NCBI RefSeq assembly: GCF_000264905.1
Contig: NW_006763132.1
Coordinates: forward strand, 2,144,719-2,208,718
DNA from: Stereum hirsutum FP-91666 SS1
Lineage: Eukaryota; Basidiomycota; Agaricomycetes; Russulales; Stereaceae
Length of the DNA stretch: 64,000 bases
Direction: 5' to 3'
Below the pieces are notes generated by a model. That model ran no database searches and was not told the origin of the DNA. It saw only the letters and a program-made list of their open reading frames with translations. How positions within the stretch are numbered: position 1 is the stretch's first letter; each line of letters opens with the position of its first letter. Position numbers and translations under genes: made by a program. Shown one piece after another: positions 36,254 to 48,563 of the stretch.

Positions 36254-38437
36254 TCAGATATCGTGTCTTGCTCTCGGACTTGCCATTCTGATCCTCTCGC
36301 CATACTATAAACGTACAACAGAGTAGTCAGTACCACGCAAAAATATCAGAGCAGATAGAGCGGACGAAGATAGAAGGAAGCGTACCCTGTGAAGCACGAA
36401 GGGGATCGGAATGAAGAGGATTGCCAAAAATGCGAGAAGAGTGCTCGCCCAACCGACGCCGAGCTTGTGGTACATCTGTGTCGCGAACAGTGGGAACGCT
36501 GCTCCGAAAGTCGAGCGCATGAAGTCGTTGCCCGCAAGGACAGAGGCGGCATAAGCAGGGTATGCGTCGCCCAAGTAATTCAATACCGCCATCTGGTGTG
36601 ATCGAGATAAAATCAACGAACGTTCACATGAGGTTGAGTAAAGAAGATGAGTGATGCGCGTCACGGCGTAACAGGGGAGTTGAGGTACTTACGAAGAGCA
36701 GCATGGCACCACCAATGAATATCGAGCTCCCGATAATGGGTACAATCCACGGAATGCTCGCCCTACCAGTCCATCCAAAGAGGAACAATGATATGGGGAC
36801 TAAAAATGCCCCCACAAATGCCGGTGGCAGCCTATGCTCCGGTTTGAGCTCTCCTTTCTCATTGAACTTCGGCTCCTGCACGTAGTAGATGTACGCGCAG
36901 TAAGGGGGTACGGCGATGATGACTCCGACGAGGATGCCGACGAAGCTCAAGCCCTCGATAGGTAGCGAGAATCCGTAGATCTCGCCGAAGACGACGGCAA
37001 AGGATTCGAACCAGGCGTAAATCAGGCCATAAATAAGACAGGTGTAGATGTTGAGGAAGAAGACGATCGGCTCTTGGAAGTTCAGTGCGAATCCGCGGGC
37101 GGTGGAGATGGCGATGTCGTGCAAGAGGTGATTGTTCTGCTCGTTGATGAGCTCGGACTCACAGCGAAGATTGGGGCGCCCGGTGAGCTTGCGGAGGCGG
37201 TGTGTGCGGCGGTAGAGGATGTTGGCGTGACTTGTTTCGGGGAGGAAGAAGAAGATGACGATGAGAGTGAATCCGGAGAGCCACGAAAGCTCCCAGATCG
37301 TCCACTTCCAGCCCTTTGCCTGTGCAGCGAACCCTCCGACAACGGGACCTGATATAACGCACAGTCAGATAAGATTGGAGTGGATCGAAAGGAAAGATTT
37401 TCGAAGTTGAACGAAAGGACCTACCAAGAACTGGCCCACAAACAGCTGTGGCACCCCATACCACGATCGGGTAAGCGCGTTTTTGAGCCGAAAACATGTA
37501 GGCTATAGACGCGCCACCGTTGGCAAGTACAGGAGAGCCGAAGAAGCCGGACAGGAATCGAAAGACGAGCAACATGCCAAGATTGACAGATAGACCGGTG
37601 GGGACTTGAAATACGACGAATATGAGGAGTGTCGGGATGTAGAGCAAGTTGAATCCAACTTGGGGAATTTCGCTCATCGGGCCCCACAACATAGGACCGA
37701 TACCATAGCCCCTGTTAACATTTACCACGACGTACAAAACGTCAGAACACTCGGAGACAGATAAATCCAAGAATTACACTTACAAAATGAAGAGCGTAAG
37801 TCCGAGTGTGGCCGCGACTTGGCTGATACCGAACTGGACCATGACATCTGGTATACCTGGAGAGTAGATCGCACTTCCGATATAGATTGCCACCGTCAAC
37901 AGACAGAGCAATCCAGTGATGAAGCTCCTCTTTCCTAGTGACCAATTATAAGGGTTCTGCGATCAATTTAATCAACACAGGCTCGGAGACTGAGAATCAT
38001 TGCGAGCAAGAGGAAGAAAAACGTACGGCGGGGTCATTCTCCGCAAAATCAATAAGAAGAGCATCCTTCTCGTAATTTATCTCTATTTTCTCCTTCTTCC
38101 TGTTTTGCTCGAAAGGATCGACTTGAGTCGCCAACGAGTCCCGGGACTCGTTACCGGGAAGGGGAGGTCGAACGATCTCCAACGCCTCCAGCGGAACCTC
38201 GTCGACGTGGGTGTGTGACCCTGTAATCTGTGCCGGAGGGATGAACGAAGGCGGGGTCACATCGACTGGGTCTGGGTTGATATTTCCGTAGATCGCTAGG
38301 TTGCTGGATTTGACGGAATTGATGTACGTATACCAGACCTGGGGATCTCGTTCTTCGGGATAGAGAAATACACGGTCGCCTGTGAGGAAACGCATGGTTT
38401 GGCCGAAGAGCGACTCGCGAAGGGTGTCCATGACCAT
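36254..38437 (-). CDS. MFS transporter, DHA1 multidrug type
   Basis: Twelve-helix major facilitator, probably a proton antiporter in the plasma membrane, and a likely exporter or self-protection pump for the cluster product. Exons (minus): 38437-38027, 37956-37784, 37711-37425, 37348-36693, 36592-36386, 36304-36254, about 594 aa. A cytosolic N-terminal tail of about 140 residues leads into 'NPYNWSLGKRSF', the usual entry to helix 1 in DHA1 proteins. Helix 4/5 features such as 'FRFLSGFFGSPVLANGG' follow, then 'PVVGGFAAQAKGWKW' and a central loop after 'LPETSHANILYRRTHRL'. The ATG at 38437 is preferred over 38551 because a TATA-like TATAAGG lies between them. It lies between GMC1 and P450-1, all on the minus strand. 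Confidence 0.9.
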
Positions 38438-39769
38438 AGCGAGCTTTGTGGAATGTGGACAACAACCGTCAGTAGGAAGAGACAAGACGGAGGGTGGTTC
38501 GCGGGGGGAACGCGCGCAAGAACCCTTCCTTATACTCGAGTACTTAGACAACTGAGAACTCGGGTCGCACGTGGATAAGACGTACAGCGCTCCGCTGGGG
38601 AGCTGCTGTGTTGATCGATTTTCTCCACGCTTCGACTCTTGGAATCAAGAAGCGATTGGCCCACATCTCCTCCGGACCAAAGTGCTACTCTGAAGCATAA
38701 TCTCGTAGGTGCGACATTTGCAGAAGGCAACAATCATCCCACGCCCTATGTCCGCAATGCTCGTTCTGCCTACTCAAATCTGGAAGGCGTAGAACGGTTT
38801 CAATATATCAAAGGGTCCAGCGTCCCGAAAGACCTCGCGAAGATCTGGACGCCCGGGTGATATAATGGGCAAGTAGAGCAGACCAAAATGCAGGCCTACC
38901 CCAGTATCTGCTTTCAGACTGAGACCGGCTGTGACATGTCGCAGATAGAATCAGTTTTGCATCAAAAACGAGAAGAGTCACTGCTCTGGAGGCGGAACGG
39001 CGGTGCCTTTTCTGCGGCCGTTAGGATATTCTACCGAAGTGTCACGGTTGCCGACATCCGGAGGCGCCAAACACTGGTGTCTCCAGCGTCGGGCTGGCTT
39101 CCTGGGCCGGAATGCATGTCGATCCATGGCGATACGAATGAAAGGTTTGATAACAGGTGAGAAGACCATCAAACCCCTAGCCCGACTCGTCGAAAAGCAG
39201 CACCCCCAGAGCATCACAGCCGCAGTACTCTTTCCCCCCAGGAAGCGAGCCATCAAGACCATCCAACGAGGTTACATCGTGGTGATGGTGCAGCGCATCG
39301 AGACGGATGACGAACTTTGTTTCTCGAGTTGAGAGTCTCGATGCTCAGATGTCAGGTTGAGCGACTTGGGCAGAGAGAAACAGCAGTGGGGATGAGCAGC
39401 TCGAAAAAATGACGAACAATGTCTGCGCGGCGGCGGAAGTATCCGGATCCGGGTCACCGGTTCCGGAGGCTATTTCGCCACACGGTGGCACTTGGACGTT
39501 CTTCGTGTTTCGCATTTGCTCCCGCTCTAAGGAGTCATAATGCAGTCTATTTATCTTTGCAGTAAAGAATGTAACGGACAACAGATAAATATCTATGCGT
39601 TATACAAAGATGCCATACAAAGTACTCAGACAACCCGCAGAAACCCTGTTTCCTCGAAATCCGCTCATCATCTTCGAGGTAGGCAAACAGGTCGAAAATT
39701 GGAGAGAATGGAGAGAGAGATGCATGAATAAAAAGTGTGTGTGGAATGAATGATGAATACAGGCAGCAT
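38438..39769. other. Intergenic with MFS promoter
   Basis: About 1.3 kb upstream of the MFS gene and downstream of P450-1. Apart from the TATA-like box at 38528, nothing is recognised. Confidence 0.5.
38528..38534 (-). promoter_or_regulatory. TATA-like box of the MFS gene
   Basis: TATAAGG on the minus strand, about 90 bp upstream of the ATG at 38437. It makes the more upstream ATG at 38551 unlikely. Confidence 0.4.
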
Positions 39770-41899
39770 CTACTCAGAGGAGACAAACTCCTGCTCCTGC
39801 GCCAGGATGGCAGCCGCCTCCGGGAATCTAGGTGTGATCTTGACGTTGAATGGCATAGGGCGCCTGAAAATCCGAGATAAGACAAGCCAGTCAGTCGACA
39901 CGTCAAAGCCAGAGAAGGGAGAGGACAGAGAACGTACACAACAAGCCCATCCTCGATGAATCCATCCACATCCAAGAACTTTGGCTTCCCATCGGGGCCA
40001 GTCTCCCTCTCAAAGTTCATCGCCCAGAGCAGCATCGCCATCTCGATAAACAACGAGTTGTTCGCCACATGCCTCCCCACGCAAATCCGTCTACCGAACC
40101 CGAACGTGCAGTGGCCCTCCTCCTTCATGTCGGCGGGACCAGGTCCGATCTGCCCGTTGGCGTCAAGGTGGCGCGCAGGGTTGAAGAGGTGAGCGTCTGC
40201 GCCGAAGGTACCTGGGTCGCGGTTGAGGTGCCACACGTTTGCGATGACGATTGAGCCCTTGGGGATGAATTTGCCATCGTACCAGTCATCCTCGGTGCTG
40301 CGGTGAGGAAGACCAACGGGATCCTGGACGGGGTATTATGATCAGCTACTGGTGTAGAAGGAATCATGTACAAAGAAACAGCGGAGAAAAACTTACAACT
40401 GGGCGCCATCTCAAAGCCTCCTTAACCTACGCAAGATAAACCGACGAACATGTCAGAGTCTGCGTCGATAGTGCAGGAAAGGATGCAGACGTACCATAGC
40501 GCGCATGTAAGGCATGCTCTGCAGGTCAGAGAACCTGGGAGGTCTGCTCCGTCCGACGATCTCGTCAATTTCCGCCTGTGCACGCTTCTGGGTCTCCGGG
40601 AAAGCGAGCAAAGCCAACATCCACCAAGCCATGACACCCGAAGTAGTCTCGGAACCAGCAGCACTTCAACACAGGAAACTTGATCAGCAAAAGCACGGTT
40701 ATAAGAGCGAGTAAAAGTCGACATACTACATCGTTCCAGCGAGCCACGCGTTCTCCCGATCTGAAAGTCCGTGGCGGGCGGCTTCGTTGATGAGGGTGCT
40801 GGCCAAGCTAGCGCGATGATCTCCTGATACCTGCGAAGACAATACACGATGAGTATATGAAGAGATTCCATGATGGGAGACACAAATAGTATGAGGTGAC
40901 ATACCAGACGACCCTTAACGTCCTTGAAGAGGCCCTCGAACATAGCTGAGTCCATTGAATACCAGTCCTCCGCGGTCTTCTTCCACTTTGCGAGCCTGTG
41001 AGGTAGAAGAAGTTTAGTTCACGTGTAAGAAGTAATACAAAAAGGCAATGACGTATGGACATACCAACTAGGGAAATGGCGCATCCAAGGGAAGAATTCC
41101 ACAAGATAAGCACCAGGATAAGCGGCTCTTGTCAGACGAGCGACGAAGTCATTAATGTTGGTGACGGCAGGATCTCCGTGCTTCGTGATGGGAGGAACGT
41201 TATAGACCATTGACATGATTGCCGAAGCCGAAGCTCGACGAAGGTGAGCATCCCAGTCGTTAGGAAGGGCAAGAGTGGCGCGGGCGAGAAGCAGGGCTTC
41301 TACATGTTGAGTGTGGTGATACTTGTGCACGACGCCCTTGTTGAGACCTTCGTGGGCAGCCTTGCGCATCCGTCGCCAACTATAAAGACATCTCGTCAAT
41401 ACAGGCAGTCGTAGGAATGTGAAGAAGAACTTACGTGTCGTTGTAACGAGTGAAAACGACAAGAAGACCACCAGTCATGATATCCGAAGCGACAATATTC
41501 TGGGGACGATCGGAGTAGATAGTGGCACGACGATCGAGAAGGTCTGCAGCGACCTTATGGTCGTTCACGACGATGATAGGTTGACCAGCAGCATTGAGAT
41601 AAAAGAGATCGCCTGGTAGCATGCATGCAAGCGTTAAGTCACCAGTTTGTGCCACAAGAGTTAGTACGAGACTCACCATATTGTTTGGCGAGCTCTTCGA
41701 ACTTGAACCACTGTTTGTCTCCGAGTTCAGCGATGTTTCCGAGAATCGGTATACCGCGAGGCCCAGGCGGAAGCTTGCGCCATGGACTACGAATGTACTG
41801 AACAGTGGCGTAGGCGAGGCCACCAAGAGCGGCGGCTGCAAAGCCTCCCTTGTTTTCCACAATGAAGTCGAGGGCTGGTTGGAGGTGAGTCGAGGCCAT
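39770..41899 (-). CDS. Cytochrome P450-1 (cluster)
   Basis: Class II fungal P450, anchored in the ER membrane and served by NADPH-P450 reductase. Exons (minus): 41899-41677, 41612-41435, 41379-41065, 40995-40905, 40830-40727, 40663-40495, 40426-40397, 40323-39938, 39863-39770, about 529 aa. An N-terminal membrane helix ('GGFAAAALGGLAYATV') is followed by the hinge 'LPPGPRGIPILGN'. The I-helix oxygen motif is 'AAGSETTS', the ExxR motif 'EALRWRP' lies in a 30-nt exon, and the heme loop is 'FGFGRRICVG'. It looks like the basidiomycete CYP64/O-methylsterigmatocystin-oxidoreductase type, common in terpene clusters, but I cannot assign the CYP family. It diverges from the NmrA-like gene across 667 bp and probably hydroxylates the sesquiterpene. 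Confidence 0.93.
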
Positions 41900-42566
41900 A
41901 ATGGAGACGTACACCAAATGGATTGACCAAAGAGGGGAAGAGGAGGAAGGATTCACGATTGCTCGGGATACCGAACAAGAGCTTTAATAAAACGTGCAAA
42001 TTAACACGCGGGACCGCTACTTGATATAGCCAATCAGGAAGGCGCTGCCCCGCCGACGCGATTGCCAACATCATCTATGTTAGAAATCGGTGCTACTGTT
42101 TGCGAGCGTCCGCTGGGACTCCCGTCAAAGTGGACTGGCGCTCGGCGCCGGGCGGTGTCAACGACCATTTGAAGGTTGCAAGCAAAGTCCAATGTGCCGA
42201 TGTCAACATTTTACAAAAAGAATGTTTCAAGAGTCCGGAGGTCCATGGGGAGGATAACCCGTGCTTTGCGTGCAACAGTTGCGAGAAGTCAAATGCAATA
42301 CTAGAAGTTTGTAGTCAACGTTGCGTCAAAGCTGTATTGAAACTCCGACGAAGCTTATGATTGGCGCGAGGTGGCGGACGCACAGTACTTGCTTCGCCAT
42401 CAATAATGTCCAAACGTTCACCAGCGTACGCTGCAACTTCACGTTACACCCACGCCGTCATGAAAGTTATAACAGCCTCGGACGAGTATCTGCTCTACGA
42501 ATCTCTCGATAATCCGACGCCTAGGCCTCTCCAACCACTTTCCACATAATCAACAACTCGAACAAC
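41900..42566. other. Divergent promoter region, P450-1 / NmrA-like
   Basis: 667 bp shared upstream of two cluster genes transcribed in opposite directions, fit for co-regulation. No single conserved motif could be demonstrated by eye. Confidence 0.5.
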
Positions 42567-43724
42567 ATGTCCTCTCACTCTGCAGCTATGTCGCTCTTGA
42601 CGAAAGGTGCCGCCACTTCGACGTTGTACAAAACATTTGCTATTGCCGGTGTGGGTAACGTTGGAAAATTCATCGCCGAGGAATTCCTCGAGCGGAAGGC
42701 TGCTGGCGATGCCACCCAGGTCGTCATTCTCACACGGAAGGTAAGCACTCAGACCTGCTGGCAAAGAAATAATATACTGACTCTTCATCCCCATTGTCAA
42801 CTTGGACAGGAAGCCGACAATAGCGCGCTCGCGGAGCTCGCCTCCCGTGGCGCAACCATCAAGGAAGTCGACTACGACTCCGTCGACTCCATCGCTGCCG
42901 CCCTCTCATCCATCGACGTCGTCATCTGCACATTCGGCTATGCCGCAGTCTTCCAACCACAATTCAACCTCGCTGCTGCCTCTAAGAAGGCTGGTGCGAA
43001 GCTCTACGTCCCTTCTCAGTTCGGTCTCCCAGGGCGTGCCGGTATTCCCTCTGATGACGACCTCAAAACCCATCTCAACGGTGTTCCTGTCTCTAACTTC
43101 CTCGTCGGCACCATCGCTGATATCTTGGTGAAATATGCGTACGTTGCTTCCATCCTTTCTTTTCTTTTCTACGCGTCTGGGGAAGTTCGTGCAACAAGAC
43201 CGATGCTCACATTTGTTACGTGCTTTTTTCCCTTTCTTTCCTTAGGGATTACGGAGGCCTCGTCCTTGAAAAAGGAGAAGTAATCATTCCGGGAGACGGG
43301 ACTGCTCGTATCTCGTTCACCGACCGCCGTGACGTTGCTCGTTACGTTGGCTATGTTCTTACTAAACTCCCACCCTCCAAACTGCGCGGCCGCGACTTCC
43401 ATATCGAGGGTCAACGAGTGGTACGTCTCCTCACTTGCACCCATCATCGCTTGGGTGACGTTTACTCACCCCTCTTGTATTATATAGGCTCTCAACGATG
43501 TCATCAAAGAGTACCAAGAACGGTCCGGAAAGACCTTGAAGGTCACATACATCCCCGTCGAAGAGCTCCAGAGCAACATCGAGAAGAACGCCATGGACAT
43601 CCTCAGCGTGATCAGGTTGTTGTGGGCATCGGGCAAGGGTGTTGTCGGGGAGGAGAAGGAGGTCGATAATGGTCTCTTCAAGGAGTGGAACCCGAAGAGC
43701 GTTGTCGACATCGCTTTGTCATGA
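42567..43724 (+). CDS. NmrA-like / isoflavone-reductase-like SDR
   Basis: Atypical short-chain dehydrogenase with a Rossmann fold that binds NADP(H). Exons: 42567-42740, 42810-43138, 43246-43420, 43488-43724, about 304 aa. The nucleotide-binding loop is 'AIAGVGNVGKF', followed by 'VVILTRK' (strand 2) and 'DVVICTFGY'. 'LYVPSQFGLPG' and the later 'ISFTDRRDVARYVGYVL' are typical of the NmrA/isoflavone reductase family. Members are either reductases in secondary metabolism or redox sensors. The position between two cluster P450s suggests an enzyme reducing an enone or carbonyl of the sesquiterpenoid. An alternative start at 42588 exists. Confidence 0.88.
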
Positions 43725-46137
43725 GTTTAAGCTCTCGGGTTGGTGAAGTCGATGAGCATGCTCTATAAATTGTACCTATGATTCTTTCTGTATTGTCGTG
43801 TTTTGGAATCTGAAGCAGTCACTCCATTGGAATACTCCCACTACACAGGCAGCCGTCCTATCTTCTAGTGCTCACTACTATGATGAGCAAGATCTGCGTA
43901 CCCTGTGAGCAGTTGGGACGTCAGAAACTTATGTGTAGAGCTCATGCAGAGCACACGCCACACCAGCTCGCCACACGACTGTGTCTGACTTATTTGTACG
44001 TGTTTACATTATATATTCCCCTTTTTTCAACACGCTCTCGCTCAGGCTCTCCTCTTGTCTCCAGTAGGCTTCTCGTGTCATACCAACAATACCAGTGCTC
44101 GACATTTTACTTACGAAGAGTGTGCCTGGGTTGCAATCTCGCAAAGGAACGCAATACCTGACGCTTATCCAGATATACATCCTCTCCTGAAGAGTATCCC
44201 TGACTCCGATCTTGGTCTACATCTTCATGGAGTTCCGAATTCCCCGCCTCTGGTGCTGCCTACCTTCCGCCTCCTTTCTTAATAGCTACATGCGAACGCT
44301 CCGACGCATACTTGCCTACTTACGGTCCAGCTTGCACTTTTATCAAGGGCAATCACACCGAGTTTGCCCTCCGTGCTCGTTGACGTTAGACGCCACCCGC
44401 TTTCATCTTGATGCCATGCTACTAGACCGGCTCAGACTACGTCGAAATAGCCTTAGACTTCCGGTCAAATCGCCGACCAGCCCGAGGTTGACGTGCCTAC
44501 TTCTCAGACTTGGTGCCCGTACACCGAAAGGCAGCTATAGGCATAGGGTCGGGCTACAGGGCCAACCGTTCAGAGCTTCTCTCGAGCCTTGGGGGATTAT
44601 TGCTTCGGTCAGCTAGCTTCTACGGACCCTTCTCTACTTGCTTCTTGTCGCTACTGTCTCACAAGAGTACACAGGTTCACCCGAGACGCTTTCCGGGTGG
44701 CCATAGGATCGTATTGTTCGAAATGTTCAAGCTCGACGAGACTGTGCCCCACGAGTAATAATCGGAGACAGTGCATGTGCAGATGCAGGATGATTAGCTT
44801 GAAGGAAGTCAAAACTCCGTTCAATGTAGGCTCAGTCACCCATTACTCGAAACAAGAGCAAGGTGGGTTTGGGTTAACCTTCTGTTCGGAGTTGGCACGG
44901 GATCAGGTTATCCTTCGGCAGGCTGGCGTAGACCGCGTACCCCGCAGAGAATGCGAATGTCCAAGGAGTGCGTGCTATGTATATATCCTGTTCTGGGCAT
45001 CGAATTGTTGCAGAAATTCGAGCAGCTTTTAGAAAGGCCTGTTCAATAATGACGAGCGTCTGGTGGATTCCTTCGTGCGCCATCTCATTCTTCCTGGACC
45101 TGTATATTATATCGGACGTGGGATACCTTGGACGCTTGCGAAACTAAGATAGATTATAACTATACGTTCATATCGACATGCATACCTGTCTCCCGAGGGA
45201 AACGAGTTCACCACAAAGTCTCCGTACATTCATCACCCCCCACTTGCGCGGAGTACGGGAATCCTGTCTTATGGACGTCCTCTCCCGAACCCTCTCAAAC
45301 CATTCCTTCCTCGTCGACGCATCCTCGTTATAAACAGAGATAGAGTGCACTTGTGGACGATCAAATTCGATGAAGGGTTAGCTCCTTTCCCGTTGCTCGA
45401 AGACTCGATTCCATTCCATTAGTTATACACTCACCATGGAGCGAAAATTTGAGAATCTCGCAGACAGCTGTCCTGAACTCACGCCTCTAGTCTTCTCGTG
45501 TCTCGCCTATGATCGGAAATGCTGTCGTCTTGTTTTACTCTTCTGCATACGATTACCCATACTCGACTTCATGGCTACTCAGGCTTGCGGACGGGCGGAT
45601 CAGACTATTGTGGGCTGGAAGGGAGTCCTGAGGCAAATGCGAGGTCGAGACAGAATTTAGAGAGGTCTTTGCTCGTACACATAGCAAACTTGACGAAGGA
45701 GCTGCAGGGCCTGATCGTGAAACGCTTCCCCACGGTACAGAGGCTAGAGGAGATGTCGGAGAGTCGACATAGTGCGGAAAACTTCTGGGATGGACGTGCT
45801 AGTAGGTTTACATAGGATGGAGGGCTTGGAACTGGAGAGGTTTCAATATACTTGTGGTCGTCATACAAGTCAGTATTTTTAATTACTACGAGTACTAAGA
45901 ACTCTCGTCTACATTCATCTCCTCCACGATCTCATACCTATTCATACCCCACACGAAGACAACAACAAGCAAGGTGGGATCACACAAACTCTCAGCACTA
46001 ACATTCAAAATCAAGAAATTCGTCTATCATTCCACATCAACGAATCGTAACATAATCAAGCATGAAAACCGTATACATGTACACAATCGTGGCATCTACG
46101 TACAGAACAAGTCACTACCGACAATCATCGTCAGGAA
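43725..46137. other. 2.4-kb region without a recognised gene
   Basis: Between the convergent NmrA-like and P450-2 genes. Frames of 60-150 codons occur on both strands but none shows family motifs or a consistent splice pattern. Confidence 0.45.
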
Positions 46138-48563
46138 TCAAGCCTCAGCTGCAGCAGCCGCAGCCTCATGAATCAACTCGACAGCCTTAGCAGACCGAGG
46201 CTTGATGGCGCACTCGAACGGCGCCGGGTGACTAGACGCAGCTCATCCAATCAGAAAATGTTCGAGACAACAAACAAGAAGATAATAGGACATACCTGAT
46301 GGTGCCATCATTGTAGTCGATGACGGGTTCGATGGGTTTGCCGCTGGCGTCTACGGGCTTGGTGATATCGAAGACGGCCAGGATCTTGCTGATCGCAAGG
46401 AACGACAGGAGGTTGGCGACTTTGTTGCCTGAAAGGATACATATAGGTGAGCTGATGAACGGAGTGCAACAGAACATTGAGAGGATATGTGCTCACCTGG
46501 GCAGATTCTAGATAATCGCAAACAGAAGAGATGACGAAACAGAGGAGGCGCATTGTCAGCGGCAGAGCCATATTGGAGGGAGGGCAGACAAAGTTGACGT
46601 ACCGTCGTCCAAAGCCAAAGATCACGTCTGATGGATCGAGCTCGGATTCGTGTGTCGGTGTCGTGAGGAAACGCTCGGGCTTGAATGCGAACGGATCGCT
46701 GTAGTACTTCGGGTCATGCAGGATCTCCCTGGACATCGTGAACATGAAAGTCAATGCCTTAAGCAGGGATATTGAGCACGAGCGGTGCTCACCAAACGTT
46801 GACCATGATGACCGTGGATTTGGGAACGAGGTATCCGTCGAGAACATCATCTTCGCGAGCGGCGTGAGGGAATCCTGATAGACGAAGTAGTCAGCGTCGA
46901 GTGTATATGCTTATCGAGAAGATAAATAAAGACCTAGAGGGGTGACTGGGTACATGCGCAAGACTTCTTTGAAGATGGCCTCGATATAAGGAAGCTTCGC
47001 CCGTGTTTGCATGTTCGGCAGACCGCCATCGGGACCAATGGCAGCGTCAATCTCAGCTTGGGCCTTACGCTGGATCTCGGGGTGGAGCATCATCATCAAG
47101 AAGAAGGTTTTCAATGCGGCGGGACTCTAAATAGTGGTAAGATTTCAGTCGGAAGAATCACACACTGAACTTGGCATAGGGAAAAATACGTACCGTGTCA
47201 GAAGCACCTGTGTGAAAGACGAAGAATCCGTAAGCCCCAGAGCAATACCTCATCAAAACAAACAGGATGTACTTACCACCCCAGATAGCGTTTGCGGTCA
47301 ACTTGATAGCCTCCTCCCGTTCAGGGTTCAGCTTCTTGCCTCCTTCCTTCTCGATCTGTGAGGTGACGAAGCAAGGCTCGGCCATACCTTCGGACTGCGT
47401 TGCGGATTAGTCATAGTTAGAAATATGTCCAAAACAATGGACGTTTGAAGCTCACCATTTTCTTTTGTGTGAAGACGTACGGAACATCGAGCATGTTGTC
47501 GATAGCCGCTTGCCATGGTGCCAGCATACGCTTCCATCCACCTCCGGGAAGCCAGGAGGGGATGAATCTCACTATAGACATTTGTCAGAAACAGTGAGCG
47601 ACCGGATTCAAGGAATGGTAGAGCCTCCACGTACGTGTTGGGAAGCTGTCGACAATGAAGGATCCGAACTTGGTGGCATCAAGGAAGACCTCTACGCCAC
47701 GCTCCGTACTTTCCATCACCGGGTCCTCGCCGTTGAAATTCGGGTGGTACCCGTAAACGAAAGGTAAAATGACGGCGCCAACCAGTCTATAGGACACAAC
47801 GATGAGTTTCGTAAAGGTAAAGGACAATGGGTGCAGACGCGCGCACCTGTGCACATGTGTGGCAAAGTCTTTCGGCTCGTCGAGCAGTGTCTTCAAAAGT
47901 GTGCTGGTCTCGCGCTCGAAAGCGGGGTGGAATCGCTCGAGAACTGCCCAGCTGCCCATGAAGCCGGCCATCATGCGACGTTGATCACGGAATCGGGGGC
48001 CATCCTTATCGAGGGTGATGAATCTGTTGATTCCAAGTTGTGTGGCGACGAAGAGCTGAGGCCTGAATGACAATTGTGGGCGCAATGGTTAGAACTACAC
48101 ACGACAAGAAAGAAAGGGAGGATAGTAGCCAGAAATAAGCCTACCTGTCCGACGTCACTGTACTCCTCTTTTCAAGGTACTCCAGCGCAAGTTGCCGCGA
48201 GTTGATAATGAGCATGCCCTGGCCCAATACCGTCATGTACACCATAGAACCTGGTATCGTGAACGCTCAGTGAGATGAACAGAGGCAGAAACTCGGTGTA
48301 TACGTACCCCACTGCTGACTCCACTGAGCGTACGCGTGCCACCTCTTGATGTTAGCACTTTGCACCATGAGAAATAAACTTCCGATGACAGGCCATCCTT
48401 TCGGACCTGGAGGGAGTGGTACGGATCGCTTGGAGACAATGCGCTTCAAGACAGCAGCGCCAAGGCCTACGAGCGCGAGGTTCAAAAGGATGGTGGTGGA
48501 GGAAACATTTGACGTATCAAGGAGGGAAGGAATGCCTGTGGCGTTTAGAGATATTGAATCCAT
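46138..48563 (-). CDS. Cytochrome P450-2 (cluster)
   Basis: ER-anchored class II P450. Thirteen exons (minus): 48563-48308, 48250-48145, 48062-47847, 47786-47635, 47571-47456, 47394-47277, 47207-47194, 47126-46934, 46874-46793, 46728-46603, 46507-46497, 46428-46296, 46231-46138, about 538 aa. Membrane helix 'TILLNLALVGLGAAVL', hinge 'LPPGPKGWPVIGS', I-helix motif 'GGASDTS' (with Asp where P450-1 has Glu), ExxR 'EVLRMYP', heme loop 'FGFGRRICPGN'. A 14-nt exon encodes most of the oxygen-binding motif and an 11-nt exon encodes the heme cysteine; both are essential and easily missed by gene finders. The C terminus is an Ala-rich tail. It is different in sequence and exon pattern from P450-1, so not a recent duplicate. 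Confidence 0.93.
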
